Assembly: GCA_023548195.1 (NCBI GenBank)
Contig: JAJHZJ010000061.1
Span: forward strand, 9,609,378-9,673,377
Direction: 5' to 3'
Length of the DNA stretch: 64,000 bases
From: Bettongia penicillata ogilbyi
Taxonomy: Eukaryota > Chordata > Mammalia > Diprotodontia > Potoroidae
Part shown: positions 42,050 to 52,987 of the stretch, piece by piece
Layout of the letters: each line of letters begins with the position of its first letter
How positions within the stretch are numbered: the stretch's first letter is position 1
Position numbers and translations under genes: made by a program
Notes under the pieces: model-generated
What the model was told of the DNA's origin: nothing
The model's database searches: none
Seen by the model: the letters and a program-made list of their open reading frames with translations, nothing else

Positions 42050-42170
42050 GATCCATTGTTGAAGGTCTCTGCATAAACCCCCTGAGGGAACTGAGCCCTG
42101 TGAGGTGGCCCTGCCCCCACCTAAACCCCTCAGGGAACTGAGCCCCGTGCTGTGGCCCTGCCCCTACCTG
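42050..42170 (+). repeat. HAL1 5' UTR monomers (one full, one partial)
   Basis: 42050-42121 matches the 72-bp unit (GGTCTCTGCATAAACCCCC, GCCCTGCCCCCACCT). 42122-42170 is a second unit lacking its first about 22 bases. Confidence 0.8.
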
Positions 42171-42335
42171 AGCAGCTGAATTTAATCTCATACTGAATAG
42201 CAGCCCTGCCCCCACTGAAAGACCTGAGGCTGGGAAGCAGCATTGGAATCTCAGACCCCAAGCACTAGCTGGGTGGATCTGGAGGTGAGGTGGGTGTGGA
42301 AAGGAATCTCAGAAGTCAAGTAACTGGCTGTGAAA

Positions 42336-43417
42336 CTGCCCAGAAAAGGGGGGGAAAAAAAGACCATAGAAGGTTACTTTCTTGGTGAACAGATATCTCC
42401 TCTCTTCCTTTCTAATGAGGAAGAACAATGCTTACCATTAGGGAAAGACATAGAAGTCAAGGCTTCTGTATCCCAAACATCCAAAACAAATATTCAATGG
42501 ACTCAGGCCATGGAAGAGCTCAAAAAGGATTTTGAAAATCAAGTGAGAGAGGTCGAGGAAAAACTGGGAAGAGAAATGAGAGAGATGCAAGAAAAGCATG
42601 AAAAGTAGGTCAGCACCTTGCTAAAGGAAACCCCAAAAAATGCTGAAGAAAATAACACCTTGAAAAATAGGATCACTCGATTGGCAAAAGAGGTTCAAAA
42701 AGCCAATGAGGAGAAGAATGCTTTAAAAAAGCAGAATTATCCAAATGGAAAAAGAGGTTCAAAAACTCACTGAAGTAAATAGTTCTTTCAAAATTAGAAT
42801 GGAACAGATGGAGGCTAATGACTTTATGAGAAATCAAGAAATCACCAAACAAAACCAAAAGAATGAAAAAATGGAAGATAATGTGAAATATCTCATTGGA
42901 AAACAACTGACCTGGAAAATAGATCCAGGAGAGACAATTTAAAAATTATGGGACTACCTGAAAGCCAGGATCAAAAAAAGAGCCTAGACATCATCTTTCA
43001 TGAAATTATCAAGGAAAACTGCCCCAATATTCTAGAACCAGAGGGCAAAGTAAATATTGAAAGAATCCACCAATCACCACTGGAAACACATCCAAAAAGA
43101 GAAAGTCCTAGGAACATTGTGGCCAAATTCTAGAGTTCCTGGTCAAGGAGAAAATATTGCAAGCAGTTAGAAAGAAACAACTCAAGTATTGTGGAAATAC
43201 AATCAGGATAACACAATATCTAGCAGCTTCTACAATAAGGGATGGAAGGTTGTGGAATAGGATATTCCAGAAGTCAATGGAACCAAGACTAAAACCAAGA
43301 ATCACCTACCCAGCTAAACTGAGTATAATACTTCAGGGGAAAATATGGTCTTTCAATGAAATAGAGGACTTTCAAGCATTCTTGATGAAAAGACCAGAGC
43401 TGAAAAGAAAAATTTGA
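42336..43417 (+). pseudogene. HAL1 ORF1, start lost and multiply broken
   Basis: The position equivalent to the ATG at 26103 reads CTG (42336-42338), so the start codon is lost. Remaining parts in order: PRKGGEKKTIEGYF, a coiled coil with a stop at 42606, frameshifts near 42730 and 42940, an RRM beginning MGLPESQDQKKSLDIIFHEI, a stop after IVAKF near 43131, and a C-terminal domain PRITYPAKLSIILQGKIWSF to 43417. Nonfunctional. Confidence 0.85.
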
Positions 43418-44400
43418 CTTTCAAACACAAGAGTGAAAAGGAGCATGAAAAGGTAAACAGCAAAGAGAAGTCATAAGGGACTTAGGAAAGTTGAACTGCT
43501 TACATTCCTACATGGAAAGACAATATTTGTAACTGTTGACACTTTTTCAGTATCTGGGTAATTGGTGGGGTTATACACACACATACACACACACAGAGAG
43601 AGCATAGGGTGAATATAATAGGATGGGATCAATCTTAAAATAATGAAATTAAGCAGTATGAGAGAAATATATTGGGAGGAGAAAGGAAGGAATGAAATGG
43701 GGCAAATGATCTCTCATAAAAGAGGCAAGTAAAAGACTTTTAGGTGGAGGTTTAAGGGGGGCAGATGAGAGAAAAAACATGAAGCTTACTCTTATCACAT
43801 TCAACTAAAGGAAGGAATAAAATGCACACTCATTTTGGTATGAAAACCTATCTTACAATACAGGATAGTGGGGGAGAAGGGGATAAGCAGGGTGGGGGGA
43901 TGATGGAAGGGAGGGCAATGGGAGGAGGGAGCAATTTGAAATCAACACTCTTGGGGAGGGACAGGATCAAAGGAGAGAATAGAAGCAACAGGGGGCAGGA
44001 TAGGATGGAAGGAAATATAGTTAGTCTTACACAACATGACTATTATGGAAGTCATTTGCAAAACTACACAGATATGACCTATATTGAATTACCTGCCTTC
44101 CCAAAGGAAATGGGTGGGTTGAGAGGGATGGCGAGAAGTTGGAACTCAAAGTTTTAGGAACAACTGTTGAGTATTGTTCTTGCAGCTAGGAAATAAGAAA
44201 TACAGGTAATGGGGAATAGAAAGTTATCTGGCCCTACAGGACATAAGAGAAGAAGGGGACAAGGGAAGGGAGGGATGATAGGAGAGAGGACAGATTGGTG
44301 ATAGGGGAAATTAGAATGCTCAGTGTATTGGGGTGGGGGGAGGGGACAAATGGGGAGAAAATTTGGAACCCAAAATTTTGTGAAAATGAATATAAAAAGC

Positions 44401-44600
44401 GAAAGGAAGGAAGAAAGGAAGGAAGGAAGGAAGGAAGGAAGGAAGGAAGGAAGGAAGGAAGGAAGGAAGGAAGGAAGGAAGGAAGGAAGGAAGGAAGGAA
44501 GGAAGGAAGGAGGAAGGAAGGAAGGAGGAAGGAAGGAAGGAGGAAGGAAGGAAGGAAGGAAGGAAGGAAGGAAGGAAGGAAGGAAGGAAGGAAGGAAGGA
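44401..44600. repeat. (GGAA)n tail array of the HAL1
   Basis: About 200 bp of ggaaggaagg with a few ggaggaagg variants at 44509-44545. It lies at the 3' end of the nested HAL1 in place of a plain A tail. Glu/Gly/Arg/Lys frames over it are artefacts. Confidence 0.97.
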
Positions 44601-44607
44601 AAAAATG

Positions 44608-46285
44608 ATAATTTCTTAAAAATTAAACTGGGGCAAATGGAAGCTAGTGAATTTATGAGAAATCAAGAAAGTATAAAACAGAATCAAAAGAATGAAAAAA
44701 TAACAGACCATGTGAAAATATCTCATTGGAAAAATCACTGACCTGGAAAATAGATTCAGGAGGCAGTTTAAAATATTATTTAATTTAAATTATCTATTAA
44801 TTAACTAGACTAATTAATTCATTCATTTAAATTGAATGACTTAAAACCTGAAAGCCAGGATAAAAAAAAAAGCCTAGACATCCTCTTTCAAGAAATTATC
44901 AAGGAAAACTGACTTGATATTCTAGATCCAGAGGGTAAAATAGAAATGGAAAGAATCCACTGATAACCTCTTGAAAGAGATGAAAATGAAAATTCCAGAA
45001 TTCTCAGGTCAAGGAGAAAATATTGCAAGCAGTCAGAAAGAAACAATTTGAGTATTGTGGAAACACAATCAAAACAACACAAGCTCTATCAGCTTCTACC
45101 TTAAGATATTGGAGGGCTTGGGATATGATGTTTCAGAGGTCAAAGGAGCTAAGATTAAAACAAAGAATCACCTACCCAGCAAAACTGAGGTTTTGCTTCA
45201 AGGGAAAAATAGAAATTCAATGAAATAGGAGACTTTCAAGTCTTCTTGATGAAAAGACCACAGTTGAATAGAAAATTTCACTTTCAAGTGGAAGAATCAA
45301 GAGAAGCCTTAAAAGATAAACAGAAAAGAGAAATCATAAGAGACTTATTAAAGTTGAACTGTTAACATTCCTACATGGAAAGATGTTATTTGTAACTCAT
45401 GAGACCTTTCTCAGTATTAGGGTAGTTGGAAGGAACATATACATACATGTGTGTCTGTGTGTGTGTGTGTGTGTGTAGACAGAGGGTACAGGGTGAATTA
45501 AATATGAAGAGATCATATCTAAAAATAAAATTAAGGTCTGAGACAGGAAAATATTGGGAGGAGAAAGGGAGAGATAGAATGGGGTAAATTATTTCTCATA
45601 AAAGAGCCAAGAAAAACACTTTTACAGTCAGGGGAAAAAGGGAGAAGTGAGAGGAAATGAGTGAACCTTACTTTAATTGGATTTGGCTTAAGGAGGGAAT
45701 AATATACACACTCTATTGTCTATCTTACCTTACATGAAAGCAGAGGGAAGAGGATATGAGGGTGGGGGATGATAGAACAAAGGACAGATGAAAAGAGTGA
45801 GTAGTTGGAAGCAAACACTTCTGAAAAGGAACAGGGTCAAAGGAGAGGATAGTCTAAATGGGGATGAAATAGGATGGAGGAAAATATAGTTAGTCTTTCA
45901 TAACATGTCTATTATGGAAGTATTTTGCACAACTACACATGTATAACCTACATTGAATTGCTTGCATTCTCAATGAGGGTCAGTGAGGAGGGAAGAAGGG
46001 ATAGAAATTGGAACCCAGCATTTTAAAAACAAATGTTAAAAATCGTTTTTACATGCAACTGGAAAATAATATGTACAGAAAATAGGCTATAGAAACCTAT
46101 CTTGCCCTACAAGAAAGTGAAGAGGTGGGAGACAGTGAGGGAGGTAATGGTAGAGAGGGCTGATTGGTGAAGACATAATCAAAATGCAAGCAGTCTTGGG
46201 GTGGGGGAGAGGGAAGAGGTGGGAAGAAAATCTGGAACTCAAAATCTTGTGGAAAAGAATGTTTACTAAAATAAACAAATTTTTT
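44608..46285 (+). mobile_element. Older HAL1, part 2 (ORF1 C-half and 3' UTR)
   Basis: Continues 40750-41641: cttaaaaattaaactggggc, ORF1 RRM and C-terminal words (catcctctttcaagaaatta, caaagaatcacctacccagc), then the 3' UTR with a (TG)n tract at 45446-45477, ending aatctggaactcaaaatctt and an A/T-rich tail near 46285. It carries a palindromic AT-rich insert at 44782-44833. Heavily mutated, consistent with being the older host. Confidence 0.8.
44782..44833. repeat. AT-rich inverted repeat inside HAL1 ORF1
   Basis: The left arm (44782-44803, aatttaaattatctattaa...) and right arm (44811-44833) are inverted with a 7-base loop. Other HAL1 copies lack this about 60-bp block between tttaaaa and cctgaaagcc. 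Confidence 0.65.
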
Positions 46286-46334
46286 AAAAGTGATCCATCT
46301 CCCCGCCCCCAAAAGCAAAATAAATAAATAAAAT

Positions 46335-46404
46335 CCTACTTTCTACAAGAAGGCTTTCCCAATTTCTGACATTCTTTGTATCTTCCTTCAAACTGCCAGT
46401 CTAC
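46335..46404 (+). repeat. L2 fragment
   Basis: atcctactttctacaagaag and gctttcccaatttctgacat match the L2 3' region. Confidence 0.5.
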
Positions 46405-49248
46405 CAGATGTCAGTGGGGAAATTGAGTCAGGAGAATCCTACCTCAGCTCAGACTGAACAGCTGCTCTCCCACCCTTCCCATGAGATCACCTTTTTCAGT
46501 TCATACCAGCATCTCACAGGCTTACTGGCATCATGGATTGGAGACTCAGACCACCCTTCTTGCTATCCATATCTGGAGTTAGACTCAGAAGAACAGTCAG
46601 TTAATAGTTCCATAAAATCTTAAAGTATCAAGTTCCAATAATCAGGTTTCAGATATGACTATAACTTCACATTGGCTAAGGAACATCTTTTAAAGCAAGT
46701 CTTAGGTGGCTCACATTCCTTTCTATACATGTCCTGGTTCCTGATTAAATAACAATCATAAAATCAAATTTACCATTAAAGTCTTAGGTTATTGCTCTAA
46801 TAGTTTTACCTTTGTTTCCCAAACTACTCTGTCCCTTCCTAACCTTGCTCAGTCTAAAAGAATGAGCTATCCATATGATAAGTTCAAACACTAACTTCAA
46901 CTTAAGTTCATAAAATGAATTCACACGAAACAGAAACATTTAACTTTTTCATCAATGTCAAATTTTACCAGAGATTACCTGCCTCTAAGAAACTTAGACT
47001 GGAATTCTTTTCCCCAAATTAAAGATGTCTCTGATTTACTCTCAGTCTCTGTAATTAATTCAGTCAATAGTATTTACCCAATTGTAACAGATAAAGACTT
47101 TAGTCCCAAGTTGGGACCTTTGTCTATTATCCCCAAAGAATTTTAGTCCCATTTTTCTAAAAAGTCCTGAAGAAACTCATCTTGAAAACTCCTTGGTTTT
47201 CCCCACTTGAACTGGCTCTCCTGAGGTCCACTCTATCACTATGCTCAAATCTCCGTTCTGCTTCCCACTCTTAATACTACCAATCCAAATCTCCAGGTTA
47301 CTGGCCACTTGCATCAAGACCGTGCTGGGAATCCCTACACCCCCTAGGCCACCCTGGGCTCCTTTCTCAGTCCTCTATTCAACTTTAAACAACATCACAT
47401 TTATACTGTGATTTCATCTCCACCTTCTAGCCAGACTCAGAAATAGCCAACTGGGAAACTTTAAAGGGAGTGTTCCTTTTCAAAGGAAAACAATGGGGAA
47501 ACTGAGCCAGAAGGATTCTATTCCAGGCTGAAGACACAATTATCCCCTGGGGTTTGTACCTTAGATAAAAAGTTTCAGTAATCAAAAATTTTACCAGGAC
47601 TCACATCTTTAATTTTAAATTTGTCCTAAAAGCCAATCACTAGAATTTATCACCTTCAACAAATTCCCATTTCAGCATATACAACTTACATTTTATAGAG
47701 ATTTCAACTTTAACAAAGTGAAGAGCCATAGCACTTGGGTGATCATTTTAAACTCTCCCAAATCTTAGCTTCCCTGGGTGAGATTGGGGCCAACTCCTCT
47801 CTTTTTACAATAGAAACTTAACATCTCTTCTCTGAGCATCTCTAGTTCAGATTAGATCTTAAGGAGTCCTTCTGGAATGACTGGGTTTCAGAAGGAAAGG
47901 AAGGAGGCTTTTTATCTTAAAACTCCTGGTCTCTATTATCTTGTCCTTTATCTTCCAAACCCCACATAAAACCTGAAGTTCTTGTAACAGCTTAGCTTAC
48001 AAATATAAATTTGGTAGGTAAGCCTTTCAAAAATTACACAAAAGTTTCATATTGCAAATATTTTGTCTTTGAAGAACAATTTACAATTTATCACAAAACC
48101 CTCATGAACCTAACTGGCAATAATTATAAGACCTAAAACCAAAGCCTTTTAACATTTGACCATAAACTTCCTTTTTATATACTTTTGTAAATATACTTGA
48201 TTCATAGCAAAAAAACAATTTTAATTAACAATCCAATTTCTAATATAGCAACATTTAGATTTACTTAAAAATTTAAACTATCTAAGTTTACTTAAAACTT
48301 TAAATGAACCATTCCCCATTCAGCTGAATGCATCTCCACATCACTTTGCACAATAACCTTACCAAGCAGGCATGCTCTTATCACCCTGATCAGATAAAGT
48401 CACCTTAAATTTGATTGAGCTATTTACTATATTAAATCAAATTAAGTGATTTTTCTTTCTCTCTTCTCAAATTTCTCAATCCTGTTATTCAAATTGTCTA
48501 GTTCCTTCACATCTCTTACTATAACTTTCTGCACTAGAACCCCACTTCTAACTTAAATCAAAGAAGTTAACACTACCATTATGTAGCAAACATCAGTATT
48601 TTCATCAAATTTCTATCATTTTTTTAAAACCTCAACTCATATAGCAATTGCATTCAATTAATATTACATCTAACAAATACTCTTATTATTTTCTACCTAA
48701 TCCTGACAGGAAAAGCATCTTCAGATGCTACTTATTATTCCTTCAGGACAAATTTTAACTTAAAATCATATCAAACCTGAATTTTGTAATCACTAATGAT
48801 AAACATCTTTTATAATCAAACACTTTTGCTACTTGAAAGAAAAATTTCTGCCCTCTTTTTTTTTTGAGTCAAGCCTTGTATGCATTCATAAATGAATGGA
48901 AAGGCTTTCCAGTTCATGTCTCATTGTGAGTAAGATAGAAAATGAATTAGATGCTAGTTAGCCTGCCTTTCTTTTAGTCTGAGAGGGGCAGATAAGCTCC
49001 CCTCAGCCTTCCTGCTCTTACCAGCCAGCTGCCTCACAAAGTGTCAGAGAAGACAGAGACACAAACCACAGACAAAGACTTTCATTCACACACAACACAT
49101 ACAGACAAAACATTTAACAAATCATTTTCACCAGTTTTGAATTTTATTTTCCTCATCTTCTCAGGTGTCTACCTAAAGAGTCTAGGTGGGCTTGTAGGGC
49201 ATCCCCCACAAGACTTCTGTTCTGCTTTATCAACTCAAAAGTATCCTA
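46405..49248. other. Long G-poor, AT-rich unassigned stretch
   Basis: About 2.8 kb without a recognised repeat. The plus strand is very poor in G, especially 46.65-48.9 kb. It adjoins the minus-strand retroviral remnant and may be its decayed interior, but I could not recognise pro, pol or env motifs on either strand. Two similar blocks (tggggaaattgagtcaggag at about 46413 and tggggaaactgagccagaag at about 47492) may be related copies. Confidence 0.35.
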
Positions 49249-49485
49249 CCTAGGTGACTTCCTCCAGGCTACTGAATTCTCAGAGGATCGTTGCTTTGGC
49301 CAGATTGTGCCTTCTCCAATATCTTTTTCTCCCTGTATAAAACAACACTTAATCACTTTCTTTTTATCTTTTCCTTTATATTTTGGTACCTCATTCCAAT
49401 TCTGTAATCTATTTCCCAAGGGACTATTTACTGGTATGCTCTGACTCTGTTCTGAAGTGCGGGGTTTGGACTGCTCCTTCCCCAT
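49249..49485 (-). pseudogene. Endogenous retrovirus gag N-terminal (matrix-like) remnant
   Basis: Minus-strand frame beginning MGKEQSKP at 49485 and running about 79 codons to a stop at 49246-49248. An MG start (possible myristoylation), a Trp near residue 29, a Lys-rich stretch and IWPKQ are the pattern of gammaretrovirus-like matrix domains (known family feature). It lies at the right distance downstream of the primer-binding site and a splice-donor-like CAGGTAAGC. The frame is cut short. No protease, polymerase or envelope was recognised. Confidence 0.55.
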
Positions 49486-49979
49486 TTTGCATGAGGGCTG
49501 CTGAGCAGACACCTCCAAGTCTAGACACCTCATATCCAAGACTCACTGGACCATTCCTCGAATTAGTCCCAGTGGGGGTAGTCCACCCACCAACAGTCAC
49601 CCAGTGGTATTCTCAGAGGGTCCTTTCCCCTGGGGTCTGCAGTTCATTAATTTGGTTGGAAGCCATCACCAGTTTTCCTGAGTCTAAGACTCTTGAAATT
49701 GACCCCCAAACCCATGAGTGCTTACCTGAGGGTTATGCACGCATAAGTTACCTGACTGACAACCACAAACACCGACCAGTGGGCATTTCAATTCCTTCAG
49801 AGCTTCAGAGTTTCAGAGTCCTCATACTTTCTGTTTCTACTGAGTTCCCCTGCTTCAGGTTTTTACTTCACAGAGAGGGAGGTCCTATGCTCAGTTTCAA
49901 GAACCATGGGAGAAAATCTCTCTCAATGGGTGCCTGCCCATGAACCAAAGCACTGACCATCTCTCTGGGAAGTCACATG

Positions 49980-49997
49980 ATCCTGGACAAGCCCCCA
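49980..49997 (-). other. Retroviral primer-binding site, tRNA-Pro type
   Basis: The minus strand reads TGGGGGCTTGTCCAGGAT. It differs from the complement of the tRNA-Pro 3' end at two positions (C to T, G to A), both at CpG sites, as expected for methylation decay in an old provirus. Confidence 0.75.
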
Positions 49998-50000
49998 AGA

Positions 50001-50283
50001 ACTGTGTGGGATGGCGAGACCAAATTGACTACTCAGAGGCATCTCAAAGTATATACAGAAAGTCCTTTATTTGGTTCTTGCAAGGACTGGATTTCACCCT
50101 TCTTCAAGCAGATTTGAGGAGGGGAAGCATTTTACAAAAGCAGGTGCAAGATTATATAGAAGAAAACCACAACCCCCACCCCCCCTTACCCTTTTGGTCA
50201 AGAGTCTGAACAAACAATCCTATTTTCAGAAATAAGAAAATGGGAGTCAGTAAAACTGGGGAGAGGGGCAATAGTTAGTTTCA
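50001..50283 (-). repeat. Retroviral LTR (5' LTR of the remnant)
   Basis: On the minus strand: U3 starts near TGTGAAACTAAC, a TATA-like TCTATATAA follows, then AATAAAGGACTTTC about 80 bases later, and U5 ends just before the primer-binding site. The exact ends are estimates. No matching second LTR was seen. Confidence 0.6.
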
Positions 50284-50344
50284 CACCCTCAAATTTCCCC
50301 ATATCATATGATTTTTGATAAGTTAAAACTCTGGCTTTATGTCT

Positions 50345-50522
50345 GCTTTACTTTTAAGACTTAGGTCCCTGAGAAGTCTTCCTGATTTTCACATTCAGTT
50401 GTTTGCACGTTGCTTCTTCCTTTGCACTGAGAGCTCCTTGATAGCACGGGATTGTAGTTTGCCTTTCTTTGTATCCTTAACTCTTAGCACAGTGCCTGGC
50501 ACTGATAAATGTTTGTTGATCT
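50345..50522 (+). repeat. L2 3' end
   Basis: ctgagagctccttgatagca, ttgcctttctttgtatcctt, actcttagcacagtgcctgg: the terminal L2 block. Confidence 0.75.
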
Positions 50523-50539
50523 GACTTGATCCAGTTCTG

Positions 50540-50672
50540 CACCCTCATTTTGCAAAGATGACTAAGTTATTTGCCTCAAGTCACACAGGTAGTGAGGAGG
50601 TGAGGCAGGATTCAAACCCAAGTTATTTGCCATTAAGTCAAGAATACTTGACCCTTAGCCACACTACCTCTC
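50540..50672 (-). repeat. MIR fragment
   Basis: ctcattttgcaaagatgact, caagtcacacaggtagtgag, gattcaaacccaagttattt, agccacactacctctc: reverse MIR. Confidence 0.7.
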
Positions 50673-50679
50673 ATTATAG

Positions 50680-51010
50680 ATTTGTATCAGTTAACTAAGA
50701 ACAAGATAAGCCAGACTAATCTCATTGCCTTTTTAAAAAAAGTTATTAGACTAATAGATCAGAGAAATTGCTATGAATATAGTGTATCTAGATTTTTAGC
50801 AAGACGTTTGACAAAGTTTTCTGTGATACCCTTGTGGACAAGACAAAAAGATGTAGACTTGATAATAGTCTATTTGTTTAATAGCTGAATAATGTGAACC
50901 TAACAGTGATATTGACCCAATGCGGAAGGAGGTATTTAGTGAAATAACATAGGACTTTCTTGTCTTTATTTTGTTCAGCATTTGGGTGAGATCAAATCAA
51001 ATTTTGGGTA
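50680..51010 (+). mobile_element. CR1/L3 RT-region fragment
   Basis: agaacaagataagccagact, tatagtgtatctagattttt, agcaagacgtttgacaaagt (degraded DFSKAFDK) and acccttgtggacaagacaaa. Best-preserved DFSKAFDK-like match of the CR1/L3 copies here, but frames are broken. Confidence 0.7.
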
Positions 51011-51234
51011 ATAAGAGTCTGGGAAGGGTCACAATTCATTCAATGAAAGAATCAGGATCAGTGGATACTTACTTTTACTAGTTCAAGATAAGAACACATT
51101 CATTTTCAGCAAAAGACAAATTGAACAGCATAGAAAAATAAACAAAAAGAAATATTTCCCTTATACATACCAGGTCATGCTTTCTCACTGGTTATCATGT
51201 TGTTAGTGATGGAGGACACGTTCAGGGATGATAA
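51011..51234. other. Unassigned sequence
   Basis: No gene or clear repeat. Less than 250 bp. Confidence 0.3.
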
Positions 51235-51345
51235 GATCATAGATTTAGAGCTCAAAGAACTATTAGAAATCATCTAATCCAACTTCTGGGAGCTAATGGC
51301 ATAAAAGCTTTCAAATGTAGTATCTGATTTATACCTAGGTCCTTT
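51235..51345 (-). repeat. CR1/L3 tail-like fragment
   Basis: atcatagatttagagctcaa, gaaatcatctaatccaactt: the common L3 end in reverse. Confidence 0.5.
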
Positions 51346-51351
51346 GAATTC

Positions 51352-51471
51352 AAGGCAGCAAGGTGGCACAGTGAGTGGATGGAGTGGCAAATAACTCCAG
51401 TATACTGAGAAAACCCCAAATGGGGTCATAATGAGTCAGACATTACTGAAAACAACTGAACAACAACTTTT
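51352..51471 (+). repeat. MAR1 with internal deletion
   Basis: The head (aaggcagcaaggtggcacag) joins directly to the tail (agtggcaaataactccagta, ccaaatggggtcataatgag, caacaacttt). The CORE and middle, about 130 bp, are missing. Confidence 0.75.
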
Positions 51472-51884
51472 TAATTCAAAGCCAGAACGCTTTCAGTTGT
51501 ACCATGATGTTAGTGTATTGTGATGTCAAACAAGGCATGGATAAGGTTACTGAAACAGTCCTACTTCAAAGTTTTTGATTCAGTCTGGTAGGAGATTTTC
51601 TCAGTAGGAACACATAACCAATTTCATGTAACATCTCCTCAGGGAATATTTCCCCAACCTGCACTCACAACTAAGAAGGTTGGTTGACTACTCCTACTCT
51701 CAGGGCACTGATGAGCTGGGTTTCTAGTGTTGTCTCTCATGAGCCCCCACCAGTGTGCTCCCCACTGACAGTCAGTCAGACTAAATTATATTTAGCAAGG
51801 TTATTTACAGAGATAATACAGTAAAAATAACTAGCACAAAATGTTTCTCCCACACTGGGCACTTAACTCTCCTCCTGAACATAT

Positions 51885-52790
51885 TGGTTGGTTGCTGTCC
51901 TTAGTCTTCTAAGAGGACCAAAATGACATCACCATGATAAAGCGAAATTTCAGTGTGTCAGATTGTGGCTGATCAGACCAATATGAGCTCAGAATGCTCT
52001 ACCACAGGTTGGGCACAGATAGTCTATGTCAATATTTGGGGTAGATATCCCAAATTTGTGCATCCTGCCTTTACTTTGTGCTGTCTCAATTCTGCTTTGC
52101 TCAAAGAGCACAGCACCCTTTCTGATGTGGGCATACCATGCTGAGCAGTCCTGTGCTAGTGTCTCACATGTTGCACAGTCAAATTCAAAGTTCTGGAGAG
52201 AGACCTTGAGAGTCTCTTTGTGTCATTTCTTCTGGCCACCGTGTGATTGCCTGCACCATGGGAGTTCTCCATAAAATATTCTTTTTGGCAAATGTACATT
52301 TTGCCCTCGAACAGCTTGGTCAGCCCATCAGAATTGCACTCTCTGAAGCATAGTTTGAATACTTGGCAGTTCAAATTGAGCAAGGACGACAGTGTCTGGT
52401 ACCTTATCCTTCCAGGTGATCCTCAGAATCTCCCTAAGACAGTTCAAATGGAAGGGATTCAGTTCCCTGGCATGGCACTGGTAGACTGTTCATGTTTCAC
52501 AAGCATATAACAAGAGATCAGAATAATGGCTCTGTAGACCTTCAGTTTGGTAGTCAATCTGATACCTCTTCTCTCCCAAACTTTTCTTTGGAGTCTCCCA
52601 AACACTGAGCTAGCTCTGGCAATGAGTGCATCAACCTCGTTGTCAATGAGTACATCCCTGGAAAGTACTCTACCAAGGTAAGTGAACTTATCCACAGCAT
52701 TCAAAACTTCTCCACTTGTTGTAACCGATGGTTCCACGTATGGAAGGTGTGGTGGTGGCTAATGGAGCATATTGGGCTGAAACTTAAAGT
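51885..52790 (-). mobile_element. RTE-like LINE 3' region
   Basis: Minus-strand 5'-truncated non-LTR element. The 3' tail (left) has gaggaccaaaatgacatcac. The right part codes the C-terminus of the polyprotein: VDKFTYLGRVLSRDVLIDNE, ARASSVFGRLQRKVWERRGI and TKLKVYRAIILISCYML (52459-52737), as in RTE/related APE-class LINEs. Frames break at 52.38-52.46 kb. Two more copies with the same 3' end lie at 58,838 and 63,658. Confidence 0.75.
52459..52737 (-). pseudogene. RTE-like LINE polyprotein C-terminal fragment
   Basis: 92-codon open stretch with the post-RT motifs FTYLGRVLSRD and LTTKLKVYRAI. It normally follows the RT palm and precedes a C-terminal domain with KITWQDK. Here only this part is open. 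Nonfunctional. Confidence 0.75.
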
Positions 52791-52987
52791 GCAACAGTAG
52801 TGAAGCAAACATATAAAGAACATATGAGACAAATGACTATATCATAGCTTCTGGTCATCCTCCCTTTGTAAAGTTTTCATTAATTTTCTCTTAGATGTAT
52901 ATCTCTGATGAGATCTGAGGATTGGAAACTTTTGAAAGTATAGTCTCTCAATAATATGGTCAATTGGAGGCATATGGGGAAGGAGAA

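Larger units (their letters stand above)
41642..44607 (+). mobile_element. Full-length HAL1 nested in an older HAL1
   Basis: Starts GTGGCGAGGAGCCAAGATGG. It has a 5' UTR with one complete and one partial monomer (42050-42170), ORF1 (about 42336-43417), the 3' UTR directly after it, and a (GGAA)n tail of about 200 bp. ATAATTTCT precedes it (41633-41641) and follows it (44608-44616), within a longer A-rich match. The flanking text is one continuous older HAL1 ORF1. No ORF2. Confidence 0.88.
49246..50283 (-). mobile_element. Endogenous retrovirus remnant: LTR, leader and gag start
   Basis: Minus-strand order: LTR with a TATA-like box (near 50152-50159) and AATAAA (50066-50071), U5 ending near 50001, a tRNA-Pro-type primer-binding site (49980-49997), a leader with a donor-like site near 49721-49727, and a gag start at 49485. 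This is the layout of gammaretrovirus-like (class I) elements. The 3' half and second LTR were not found. The plus-strand 186-codon frame here (49383-49943) is antisense to it. Confidence 0.65.

Noticed and set aside
44295..44741. 148-codon frame through the GGAA array
   Set aside because: It joins HAL1 3' UTR, microsatellite and the older HAL1 by chance; no gene.
49383..49943. Longest non-repeat-looking plus-strand open frame in the ERV region (186 codons)
   Set aside because: It is antisense to the retroviral leader, primer-binding side and gag start, which explain the sequence better. No domain is seen in it.
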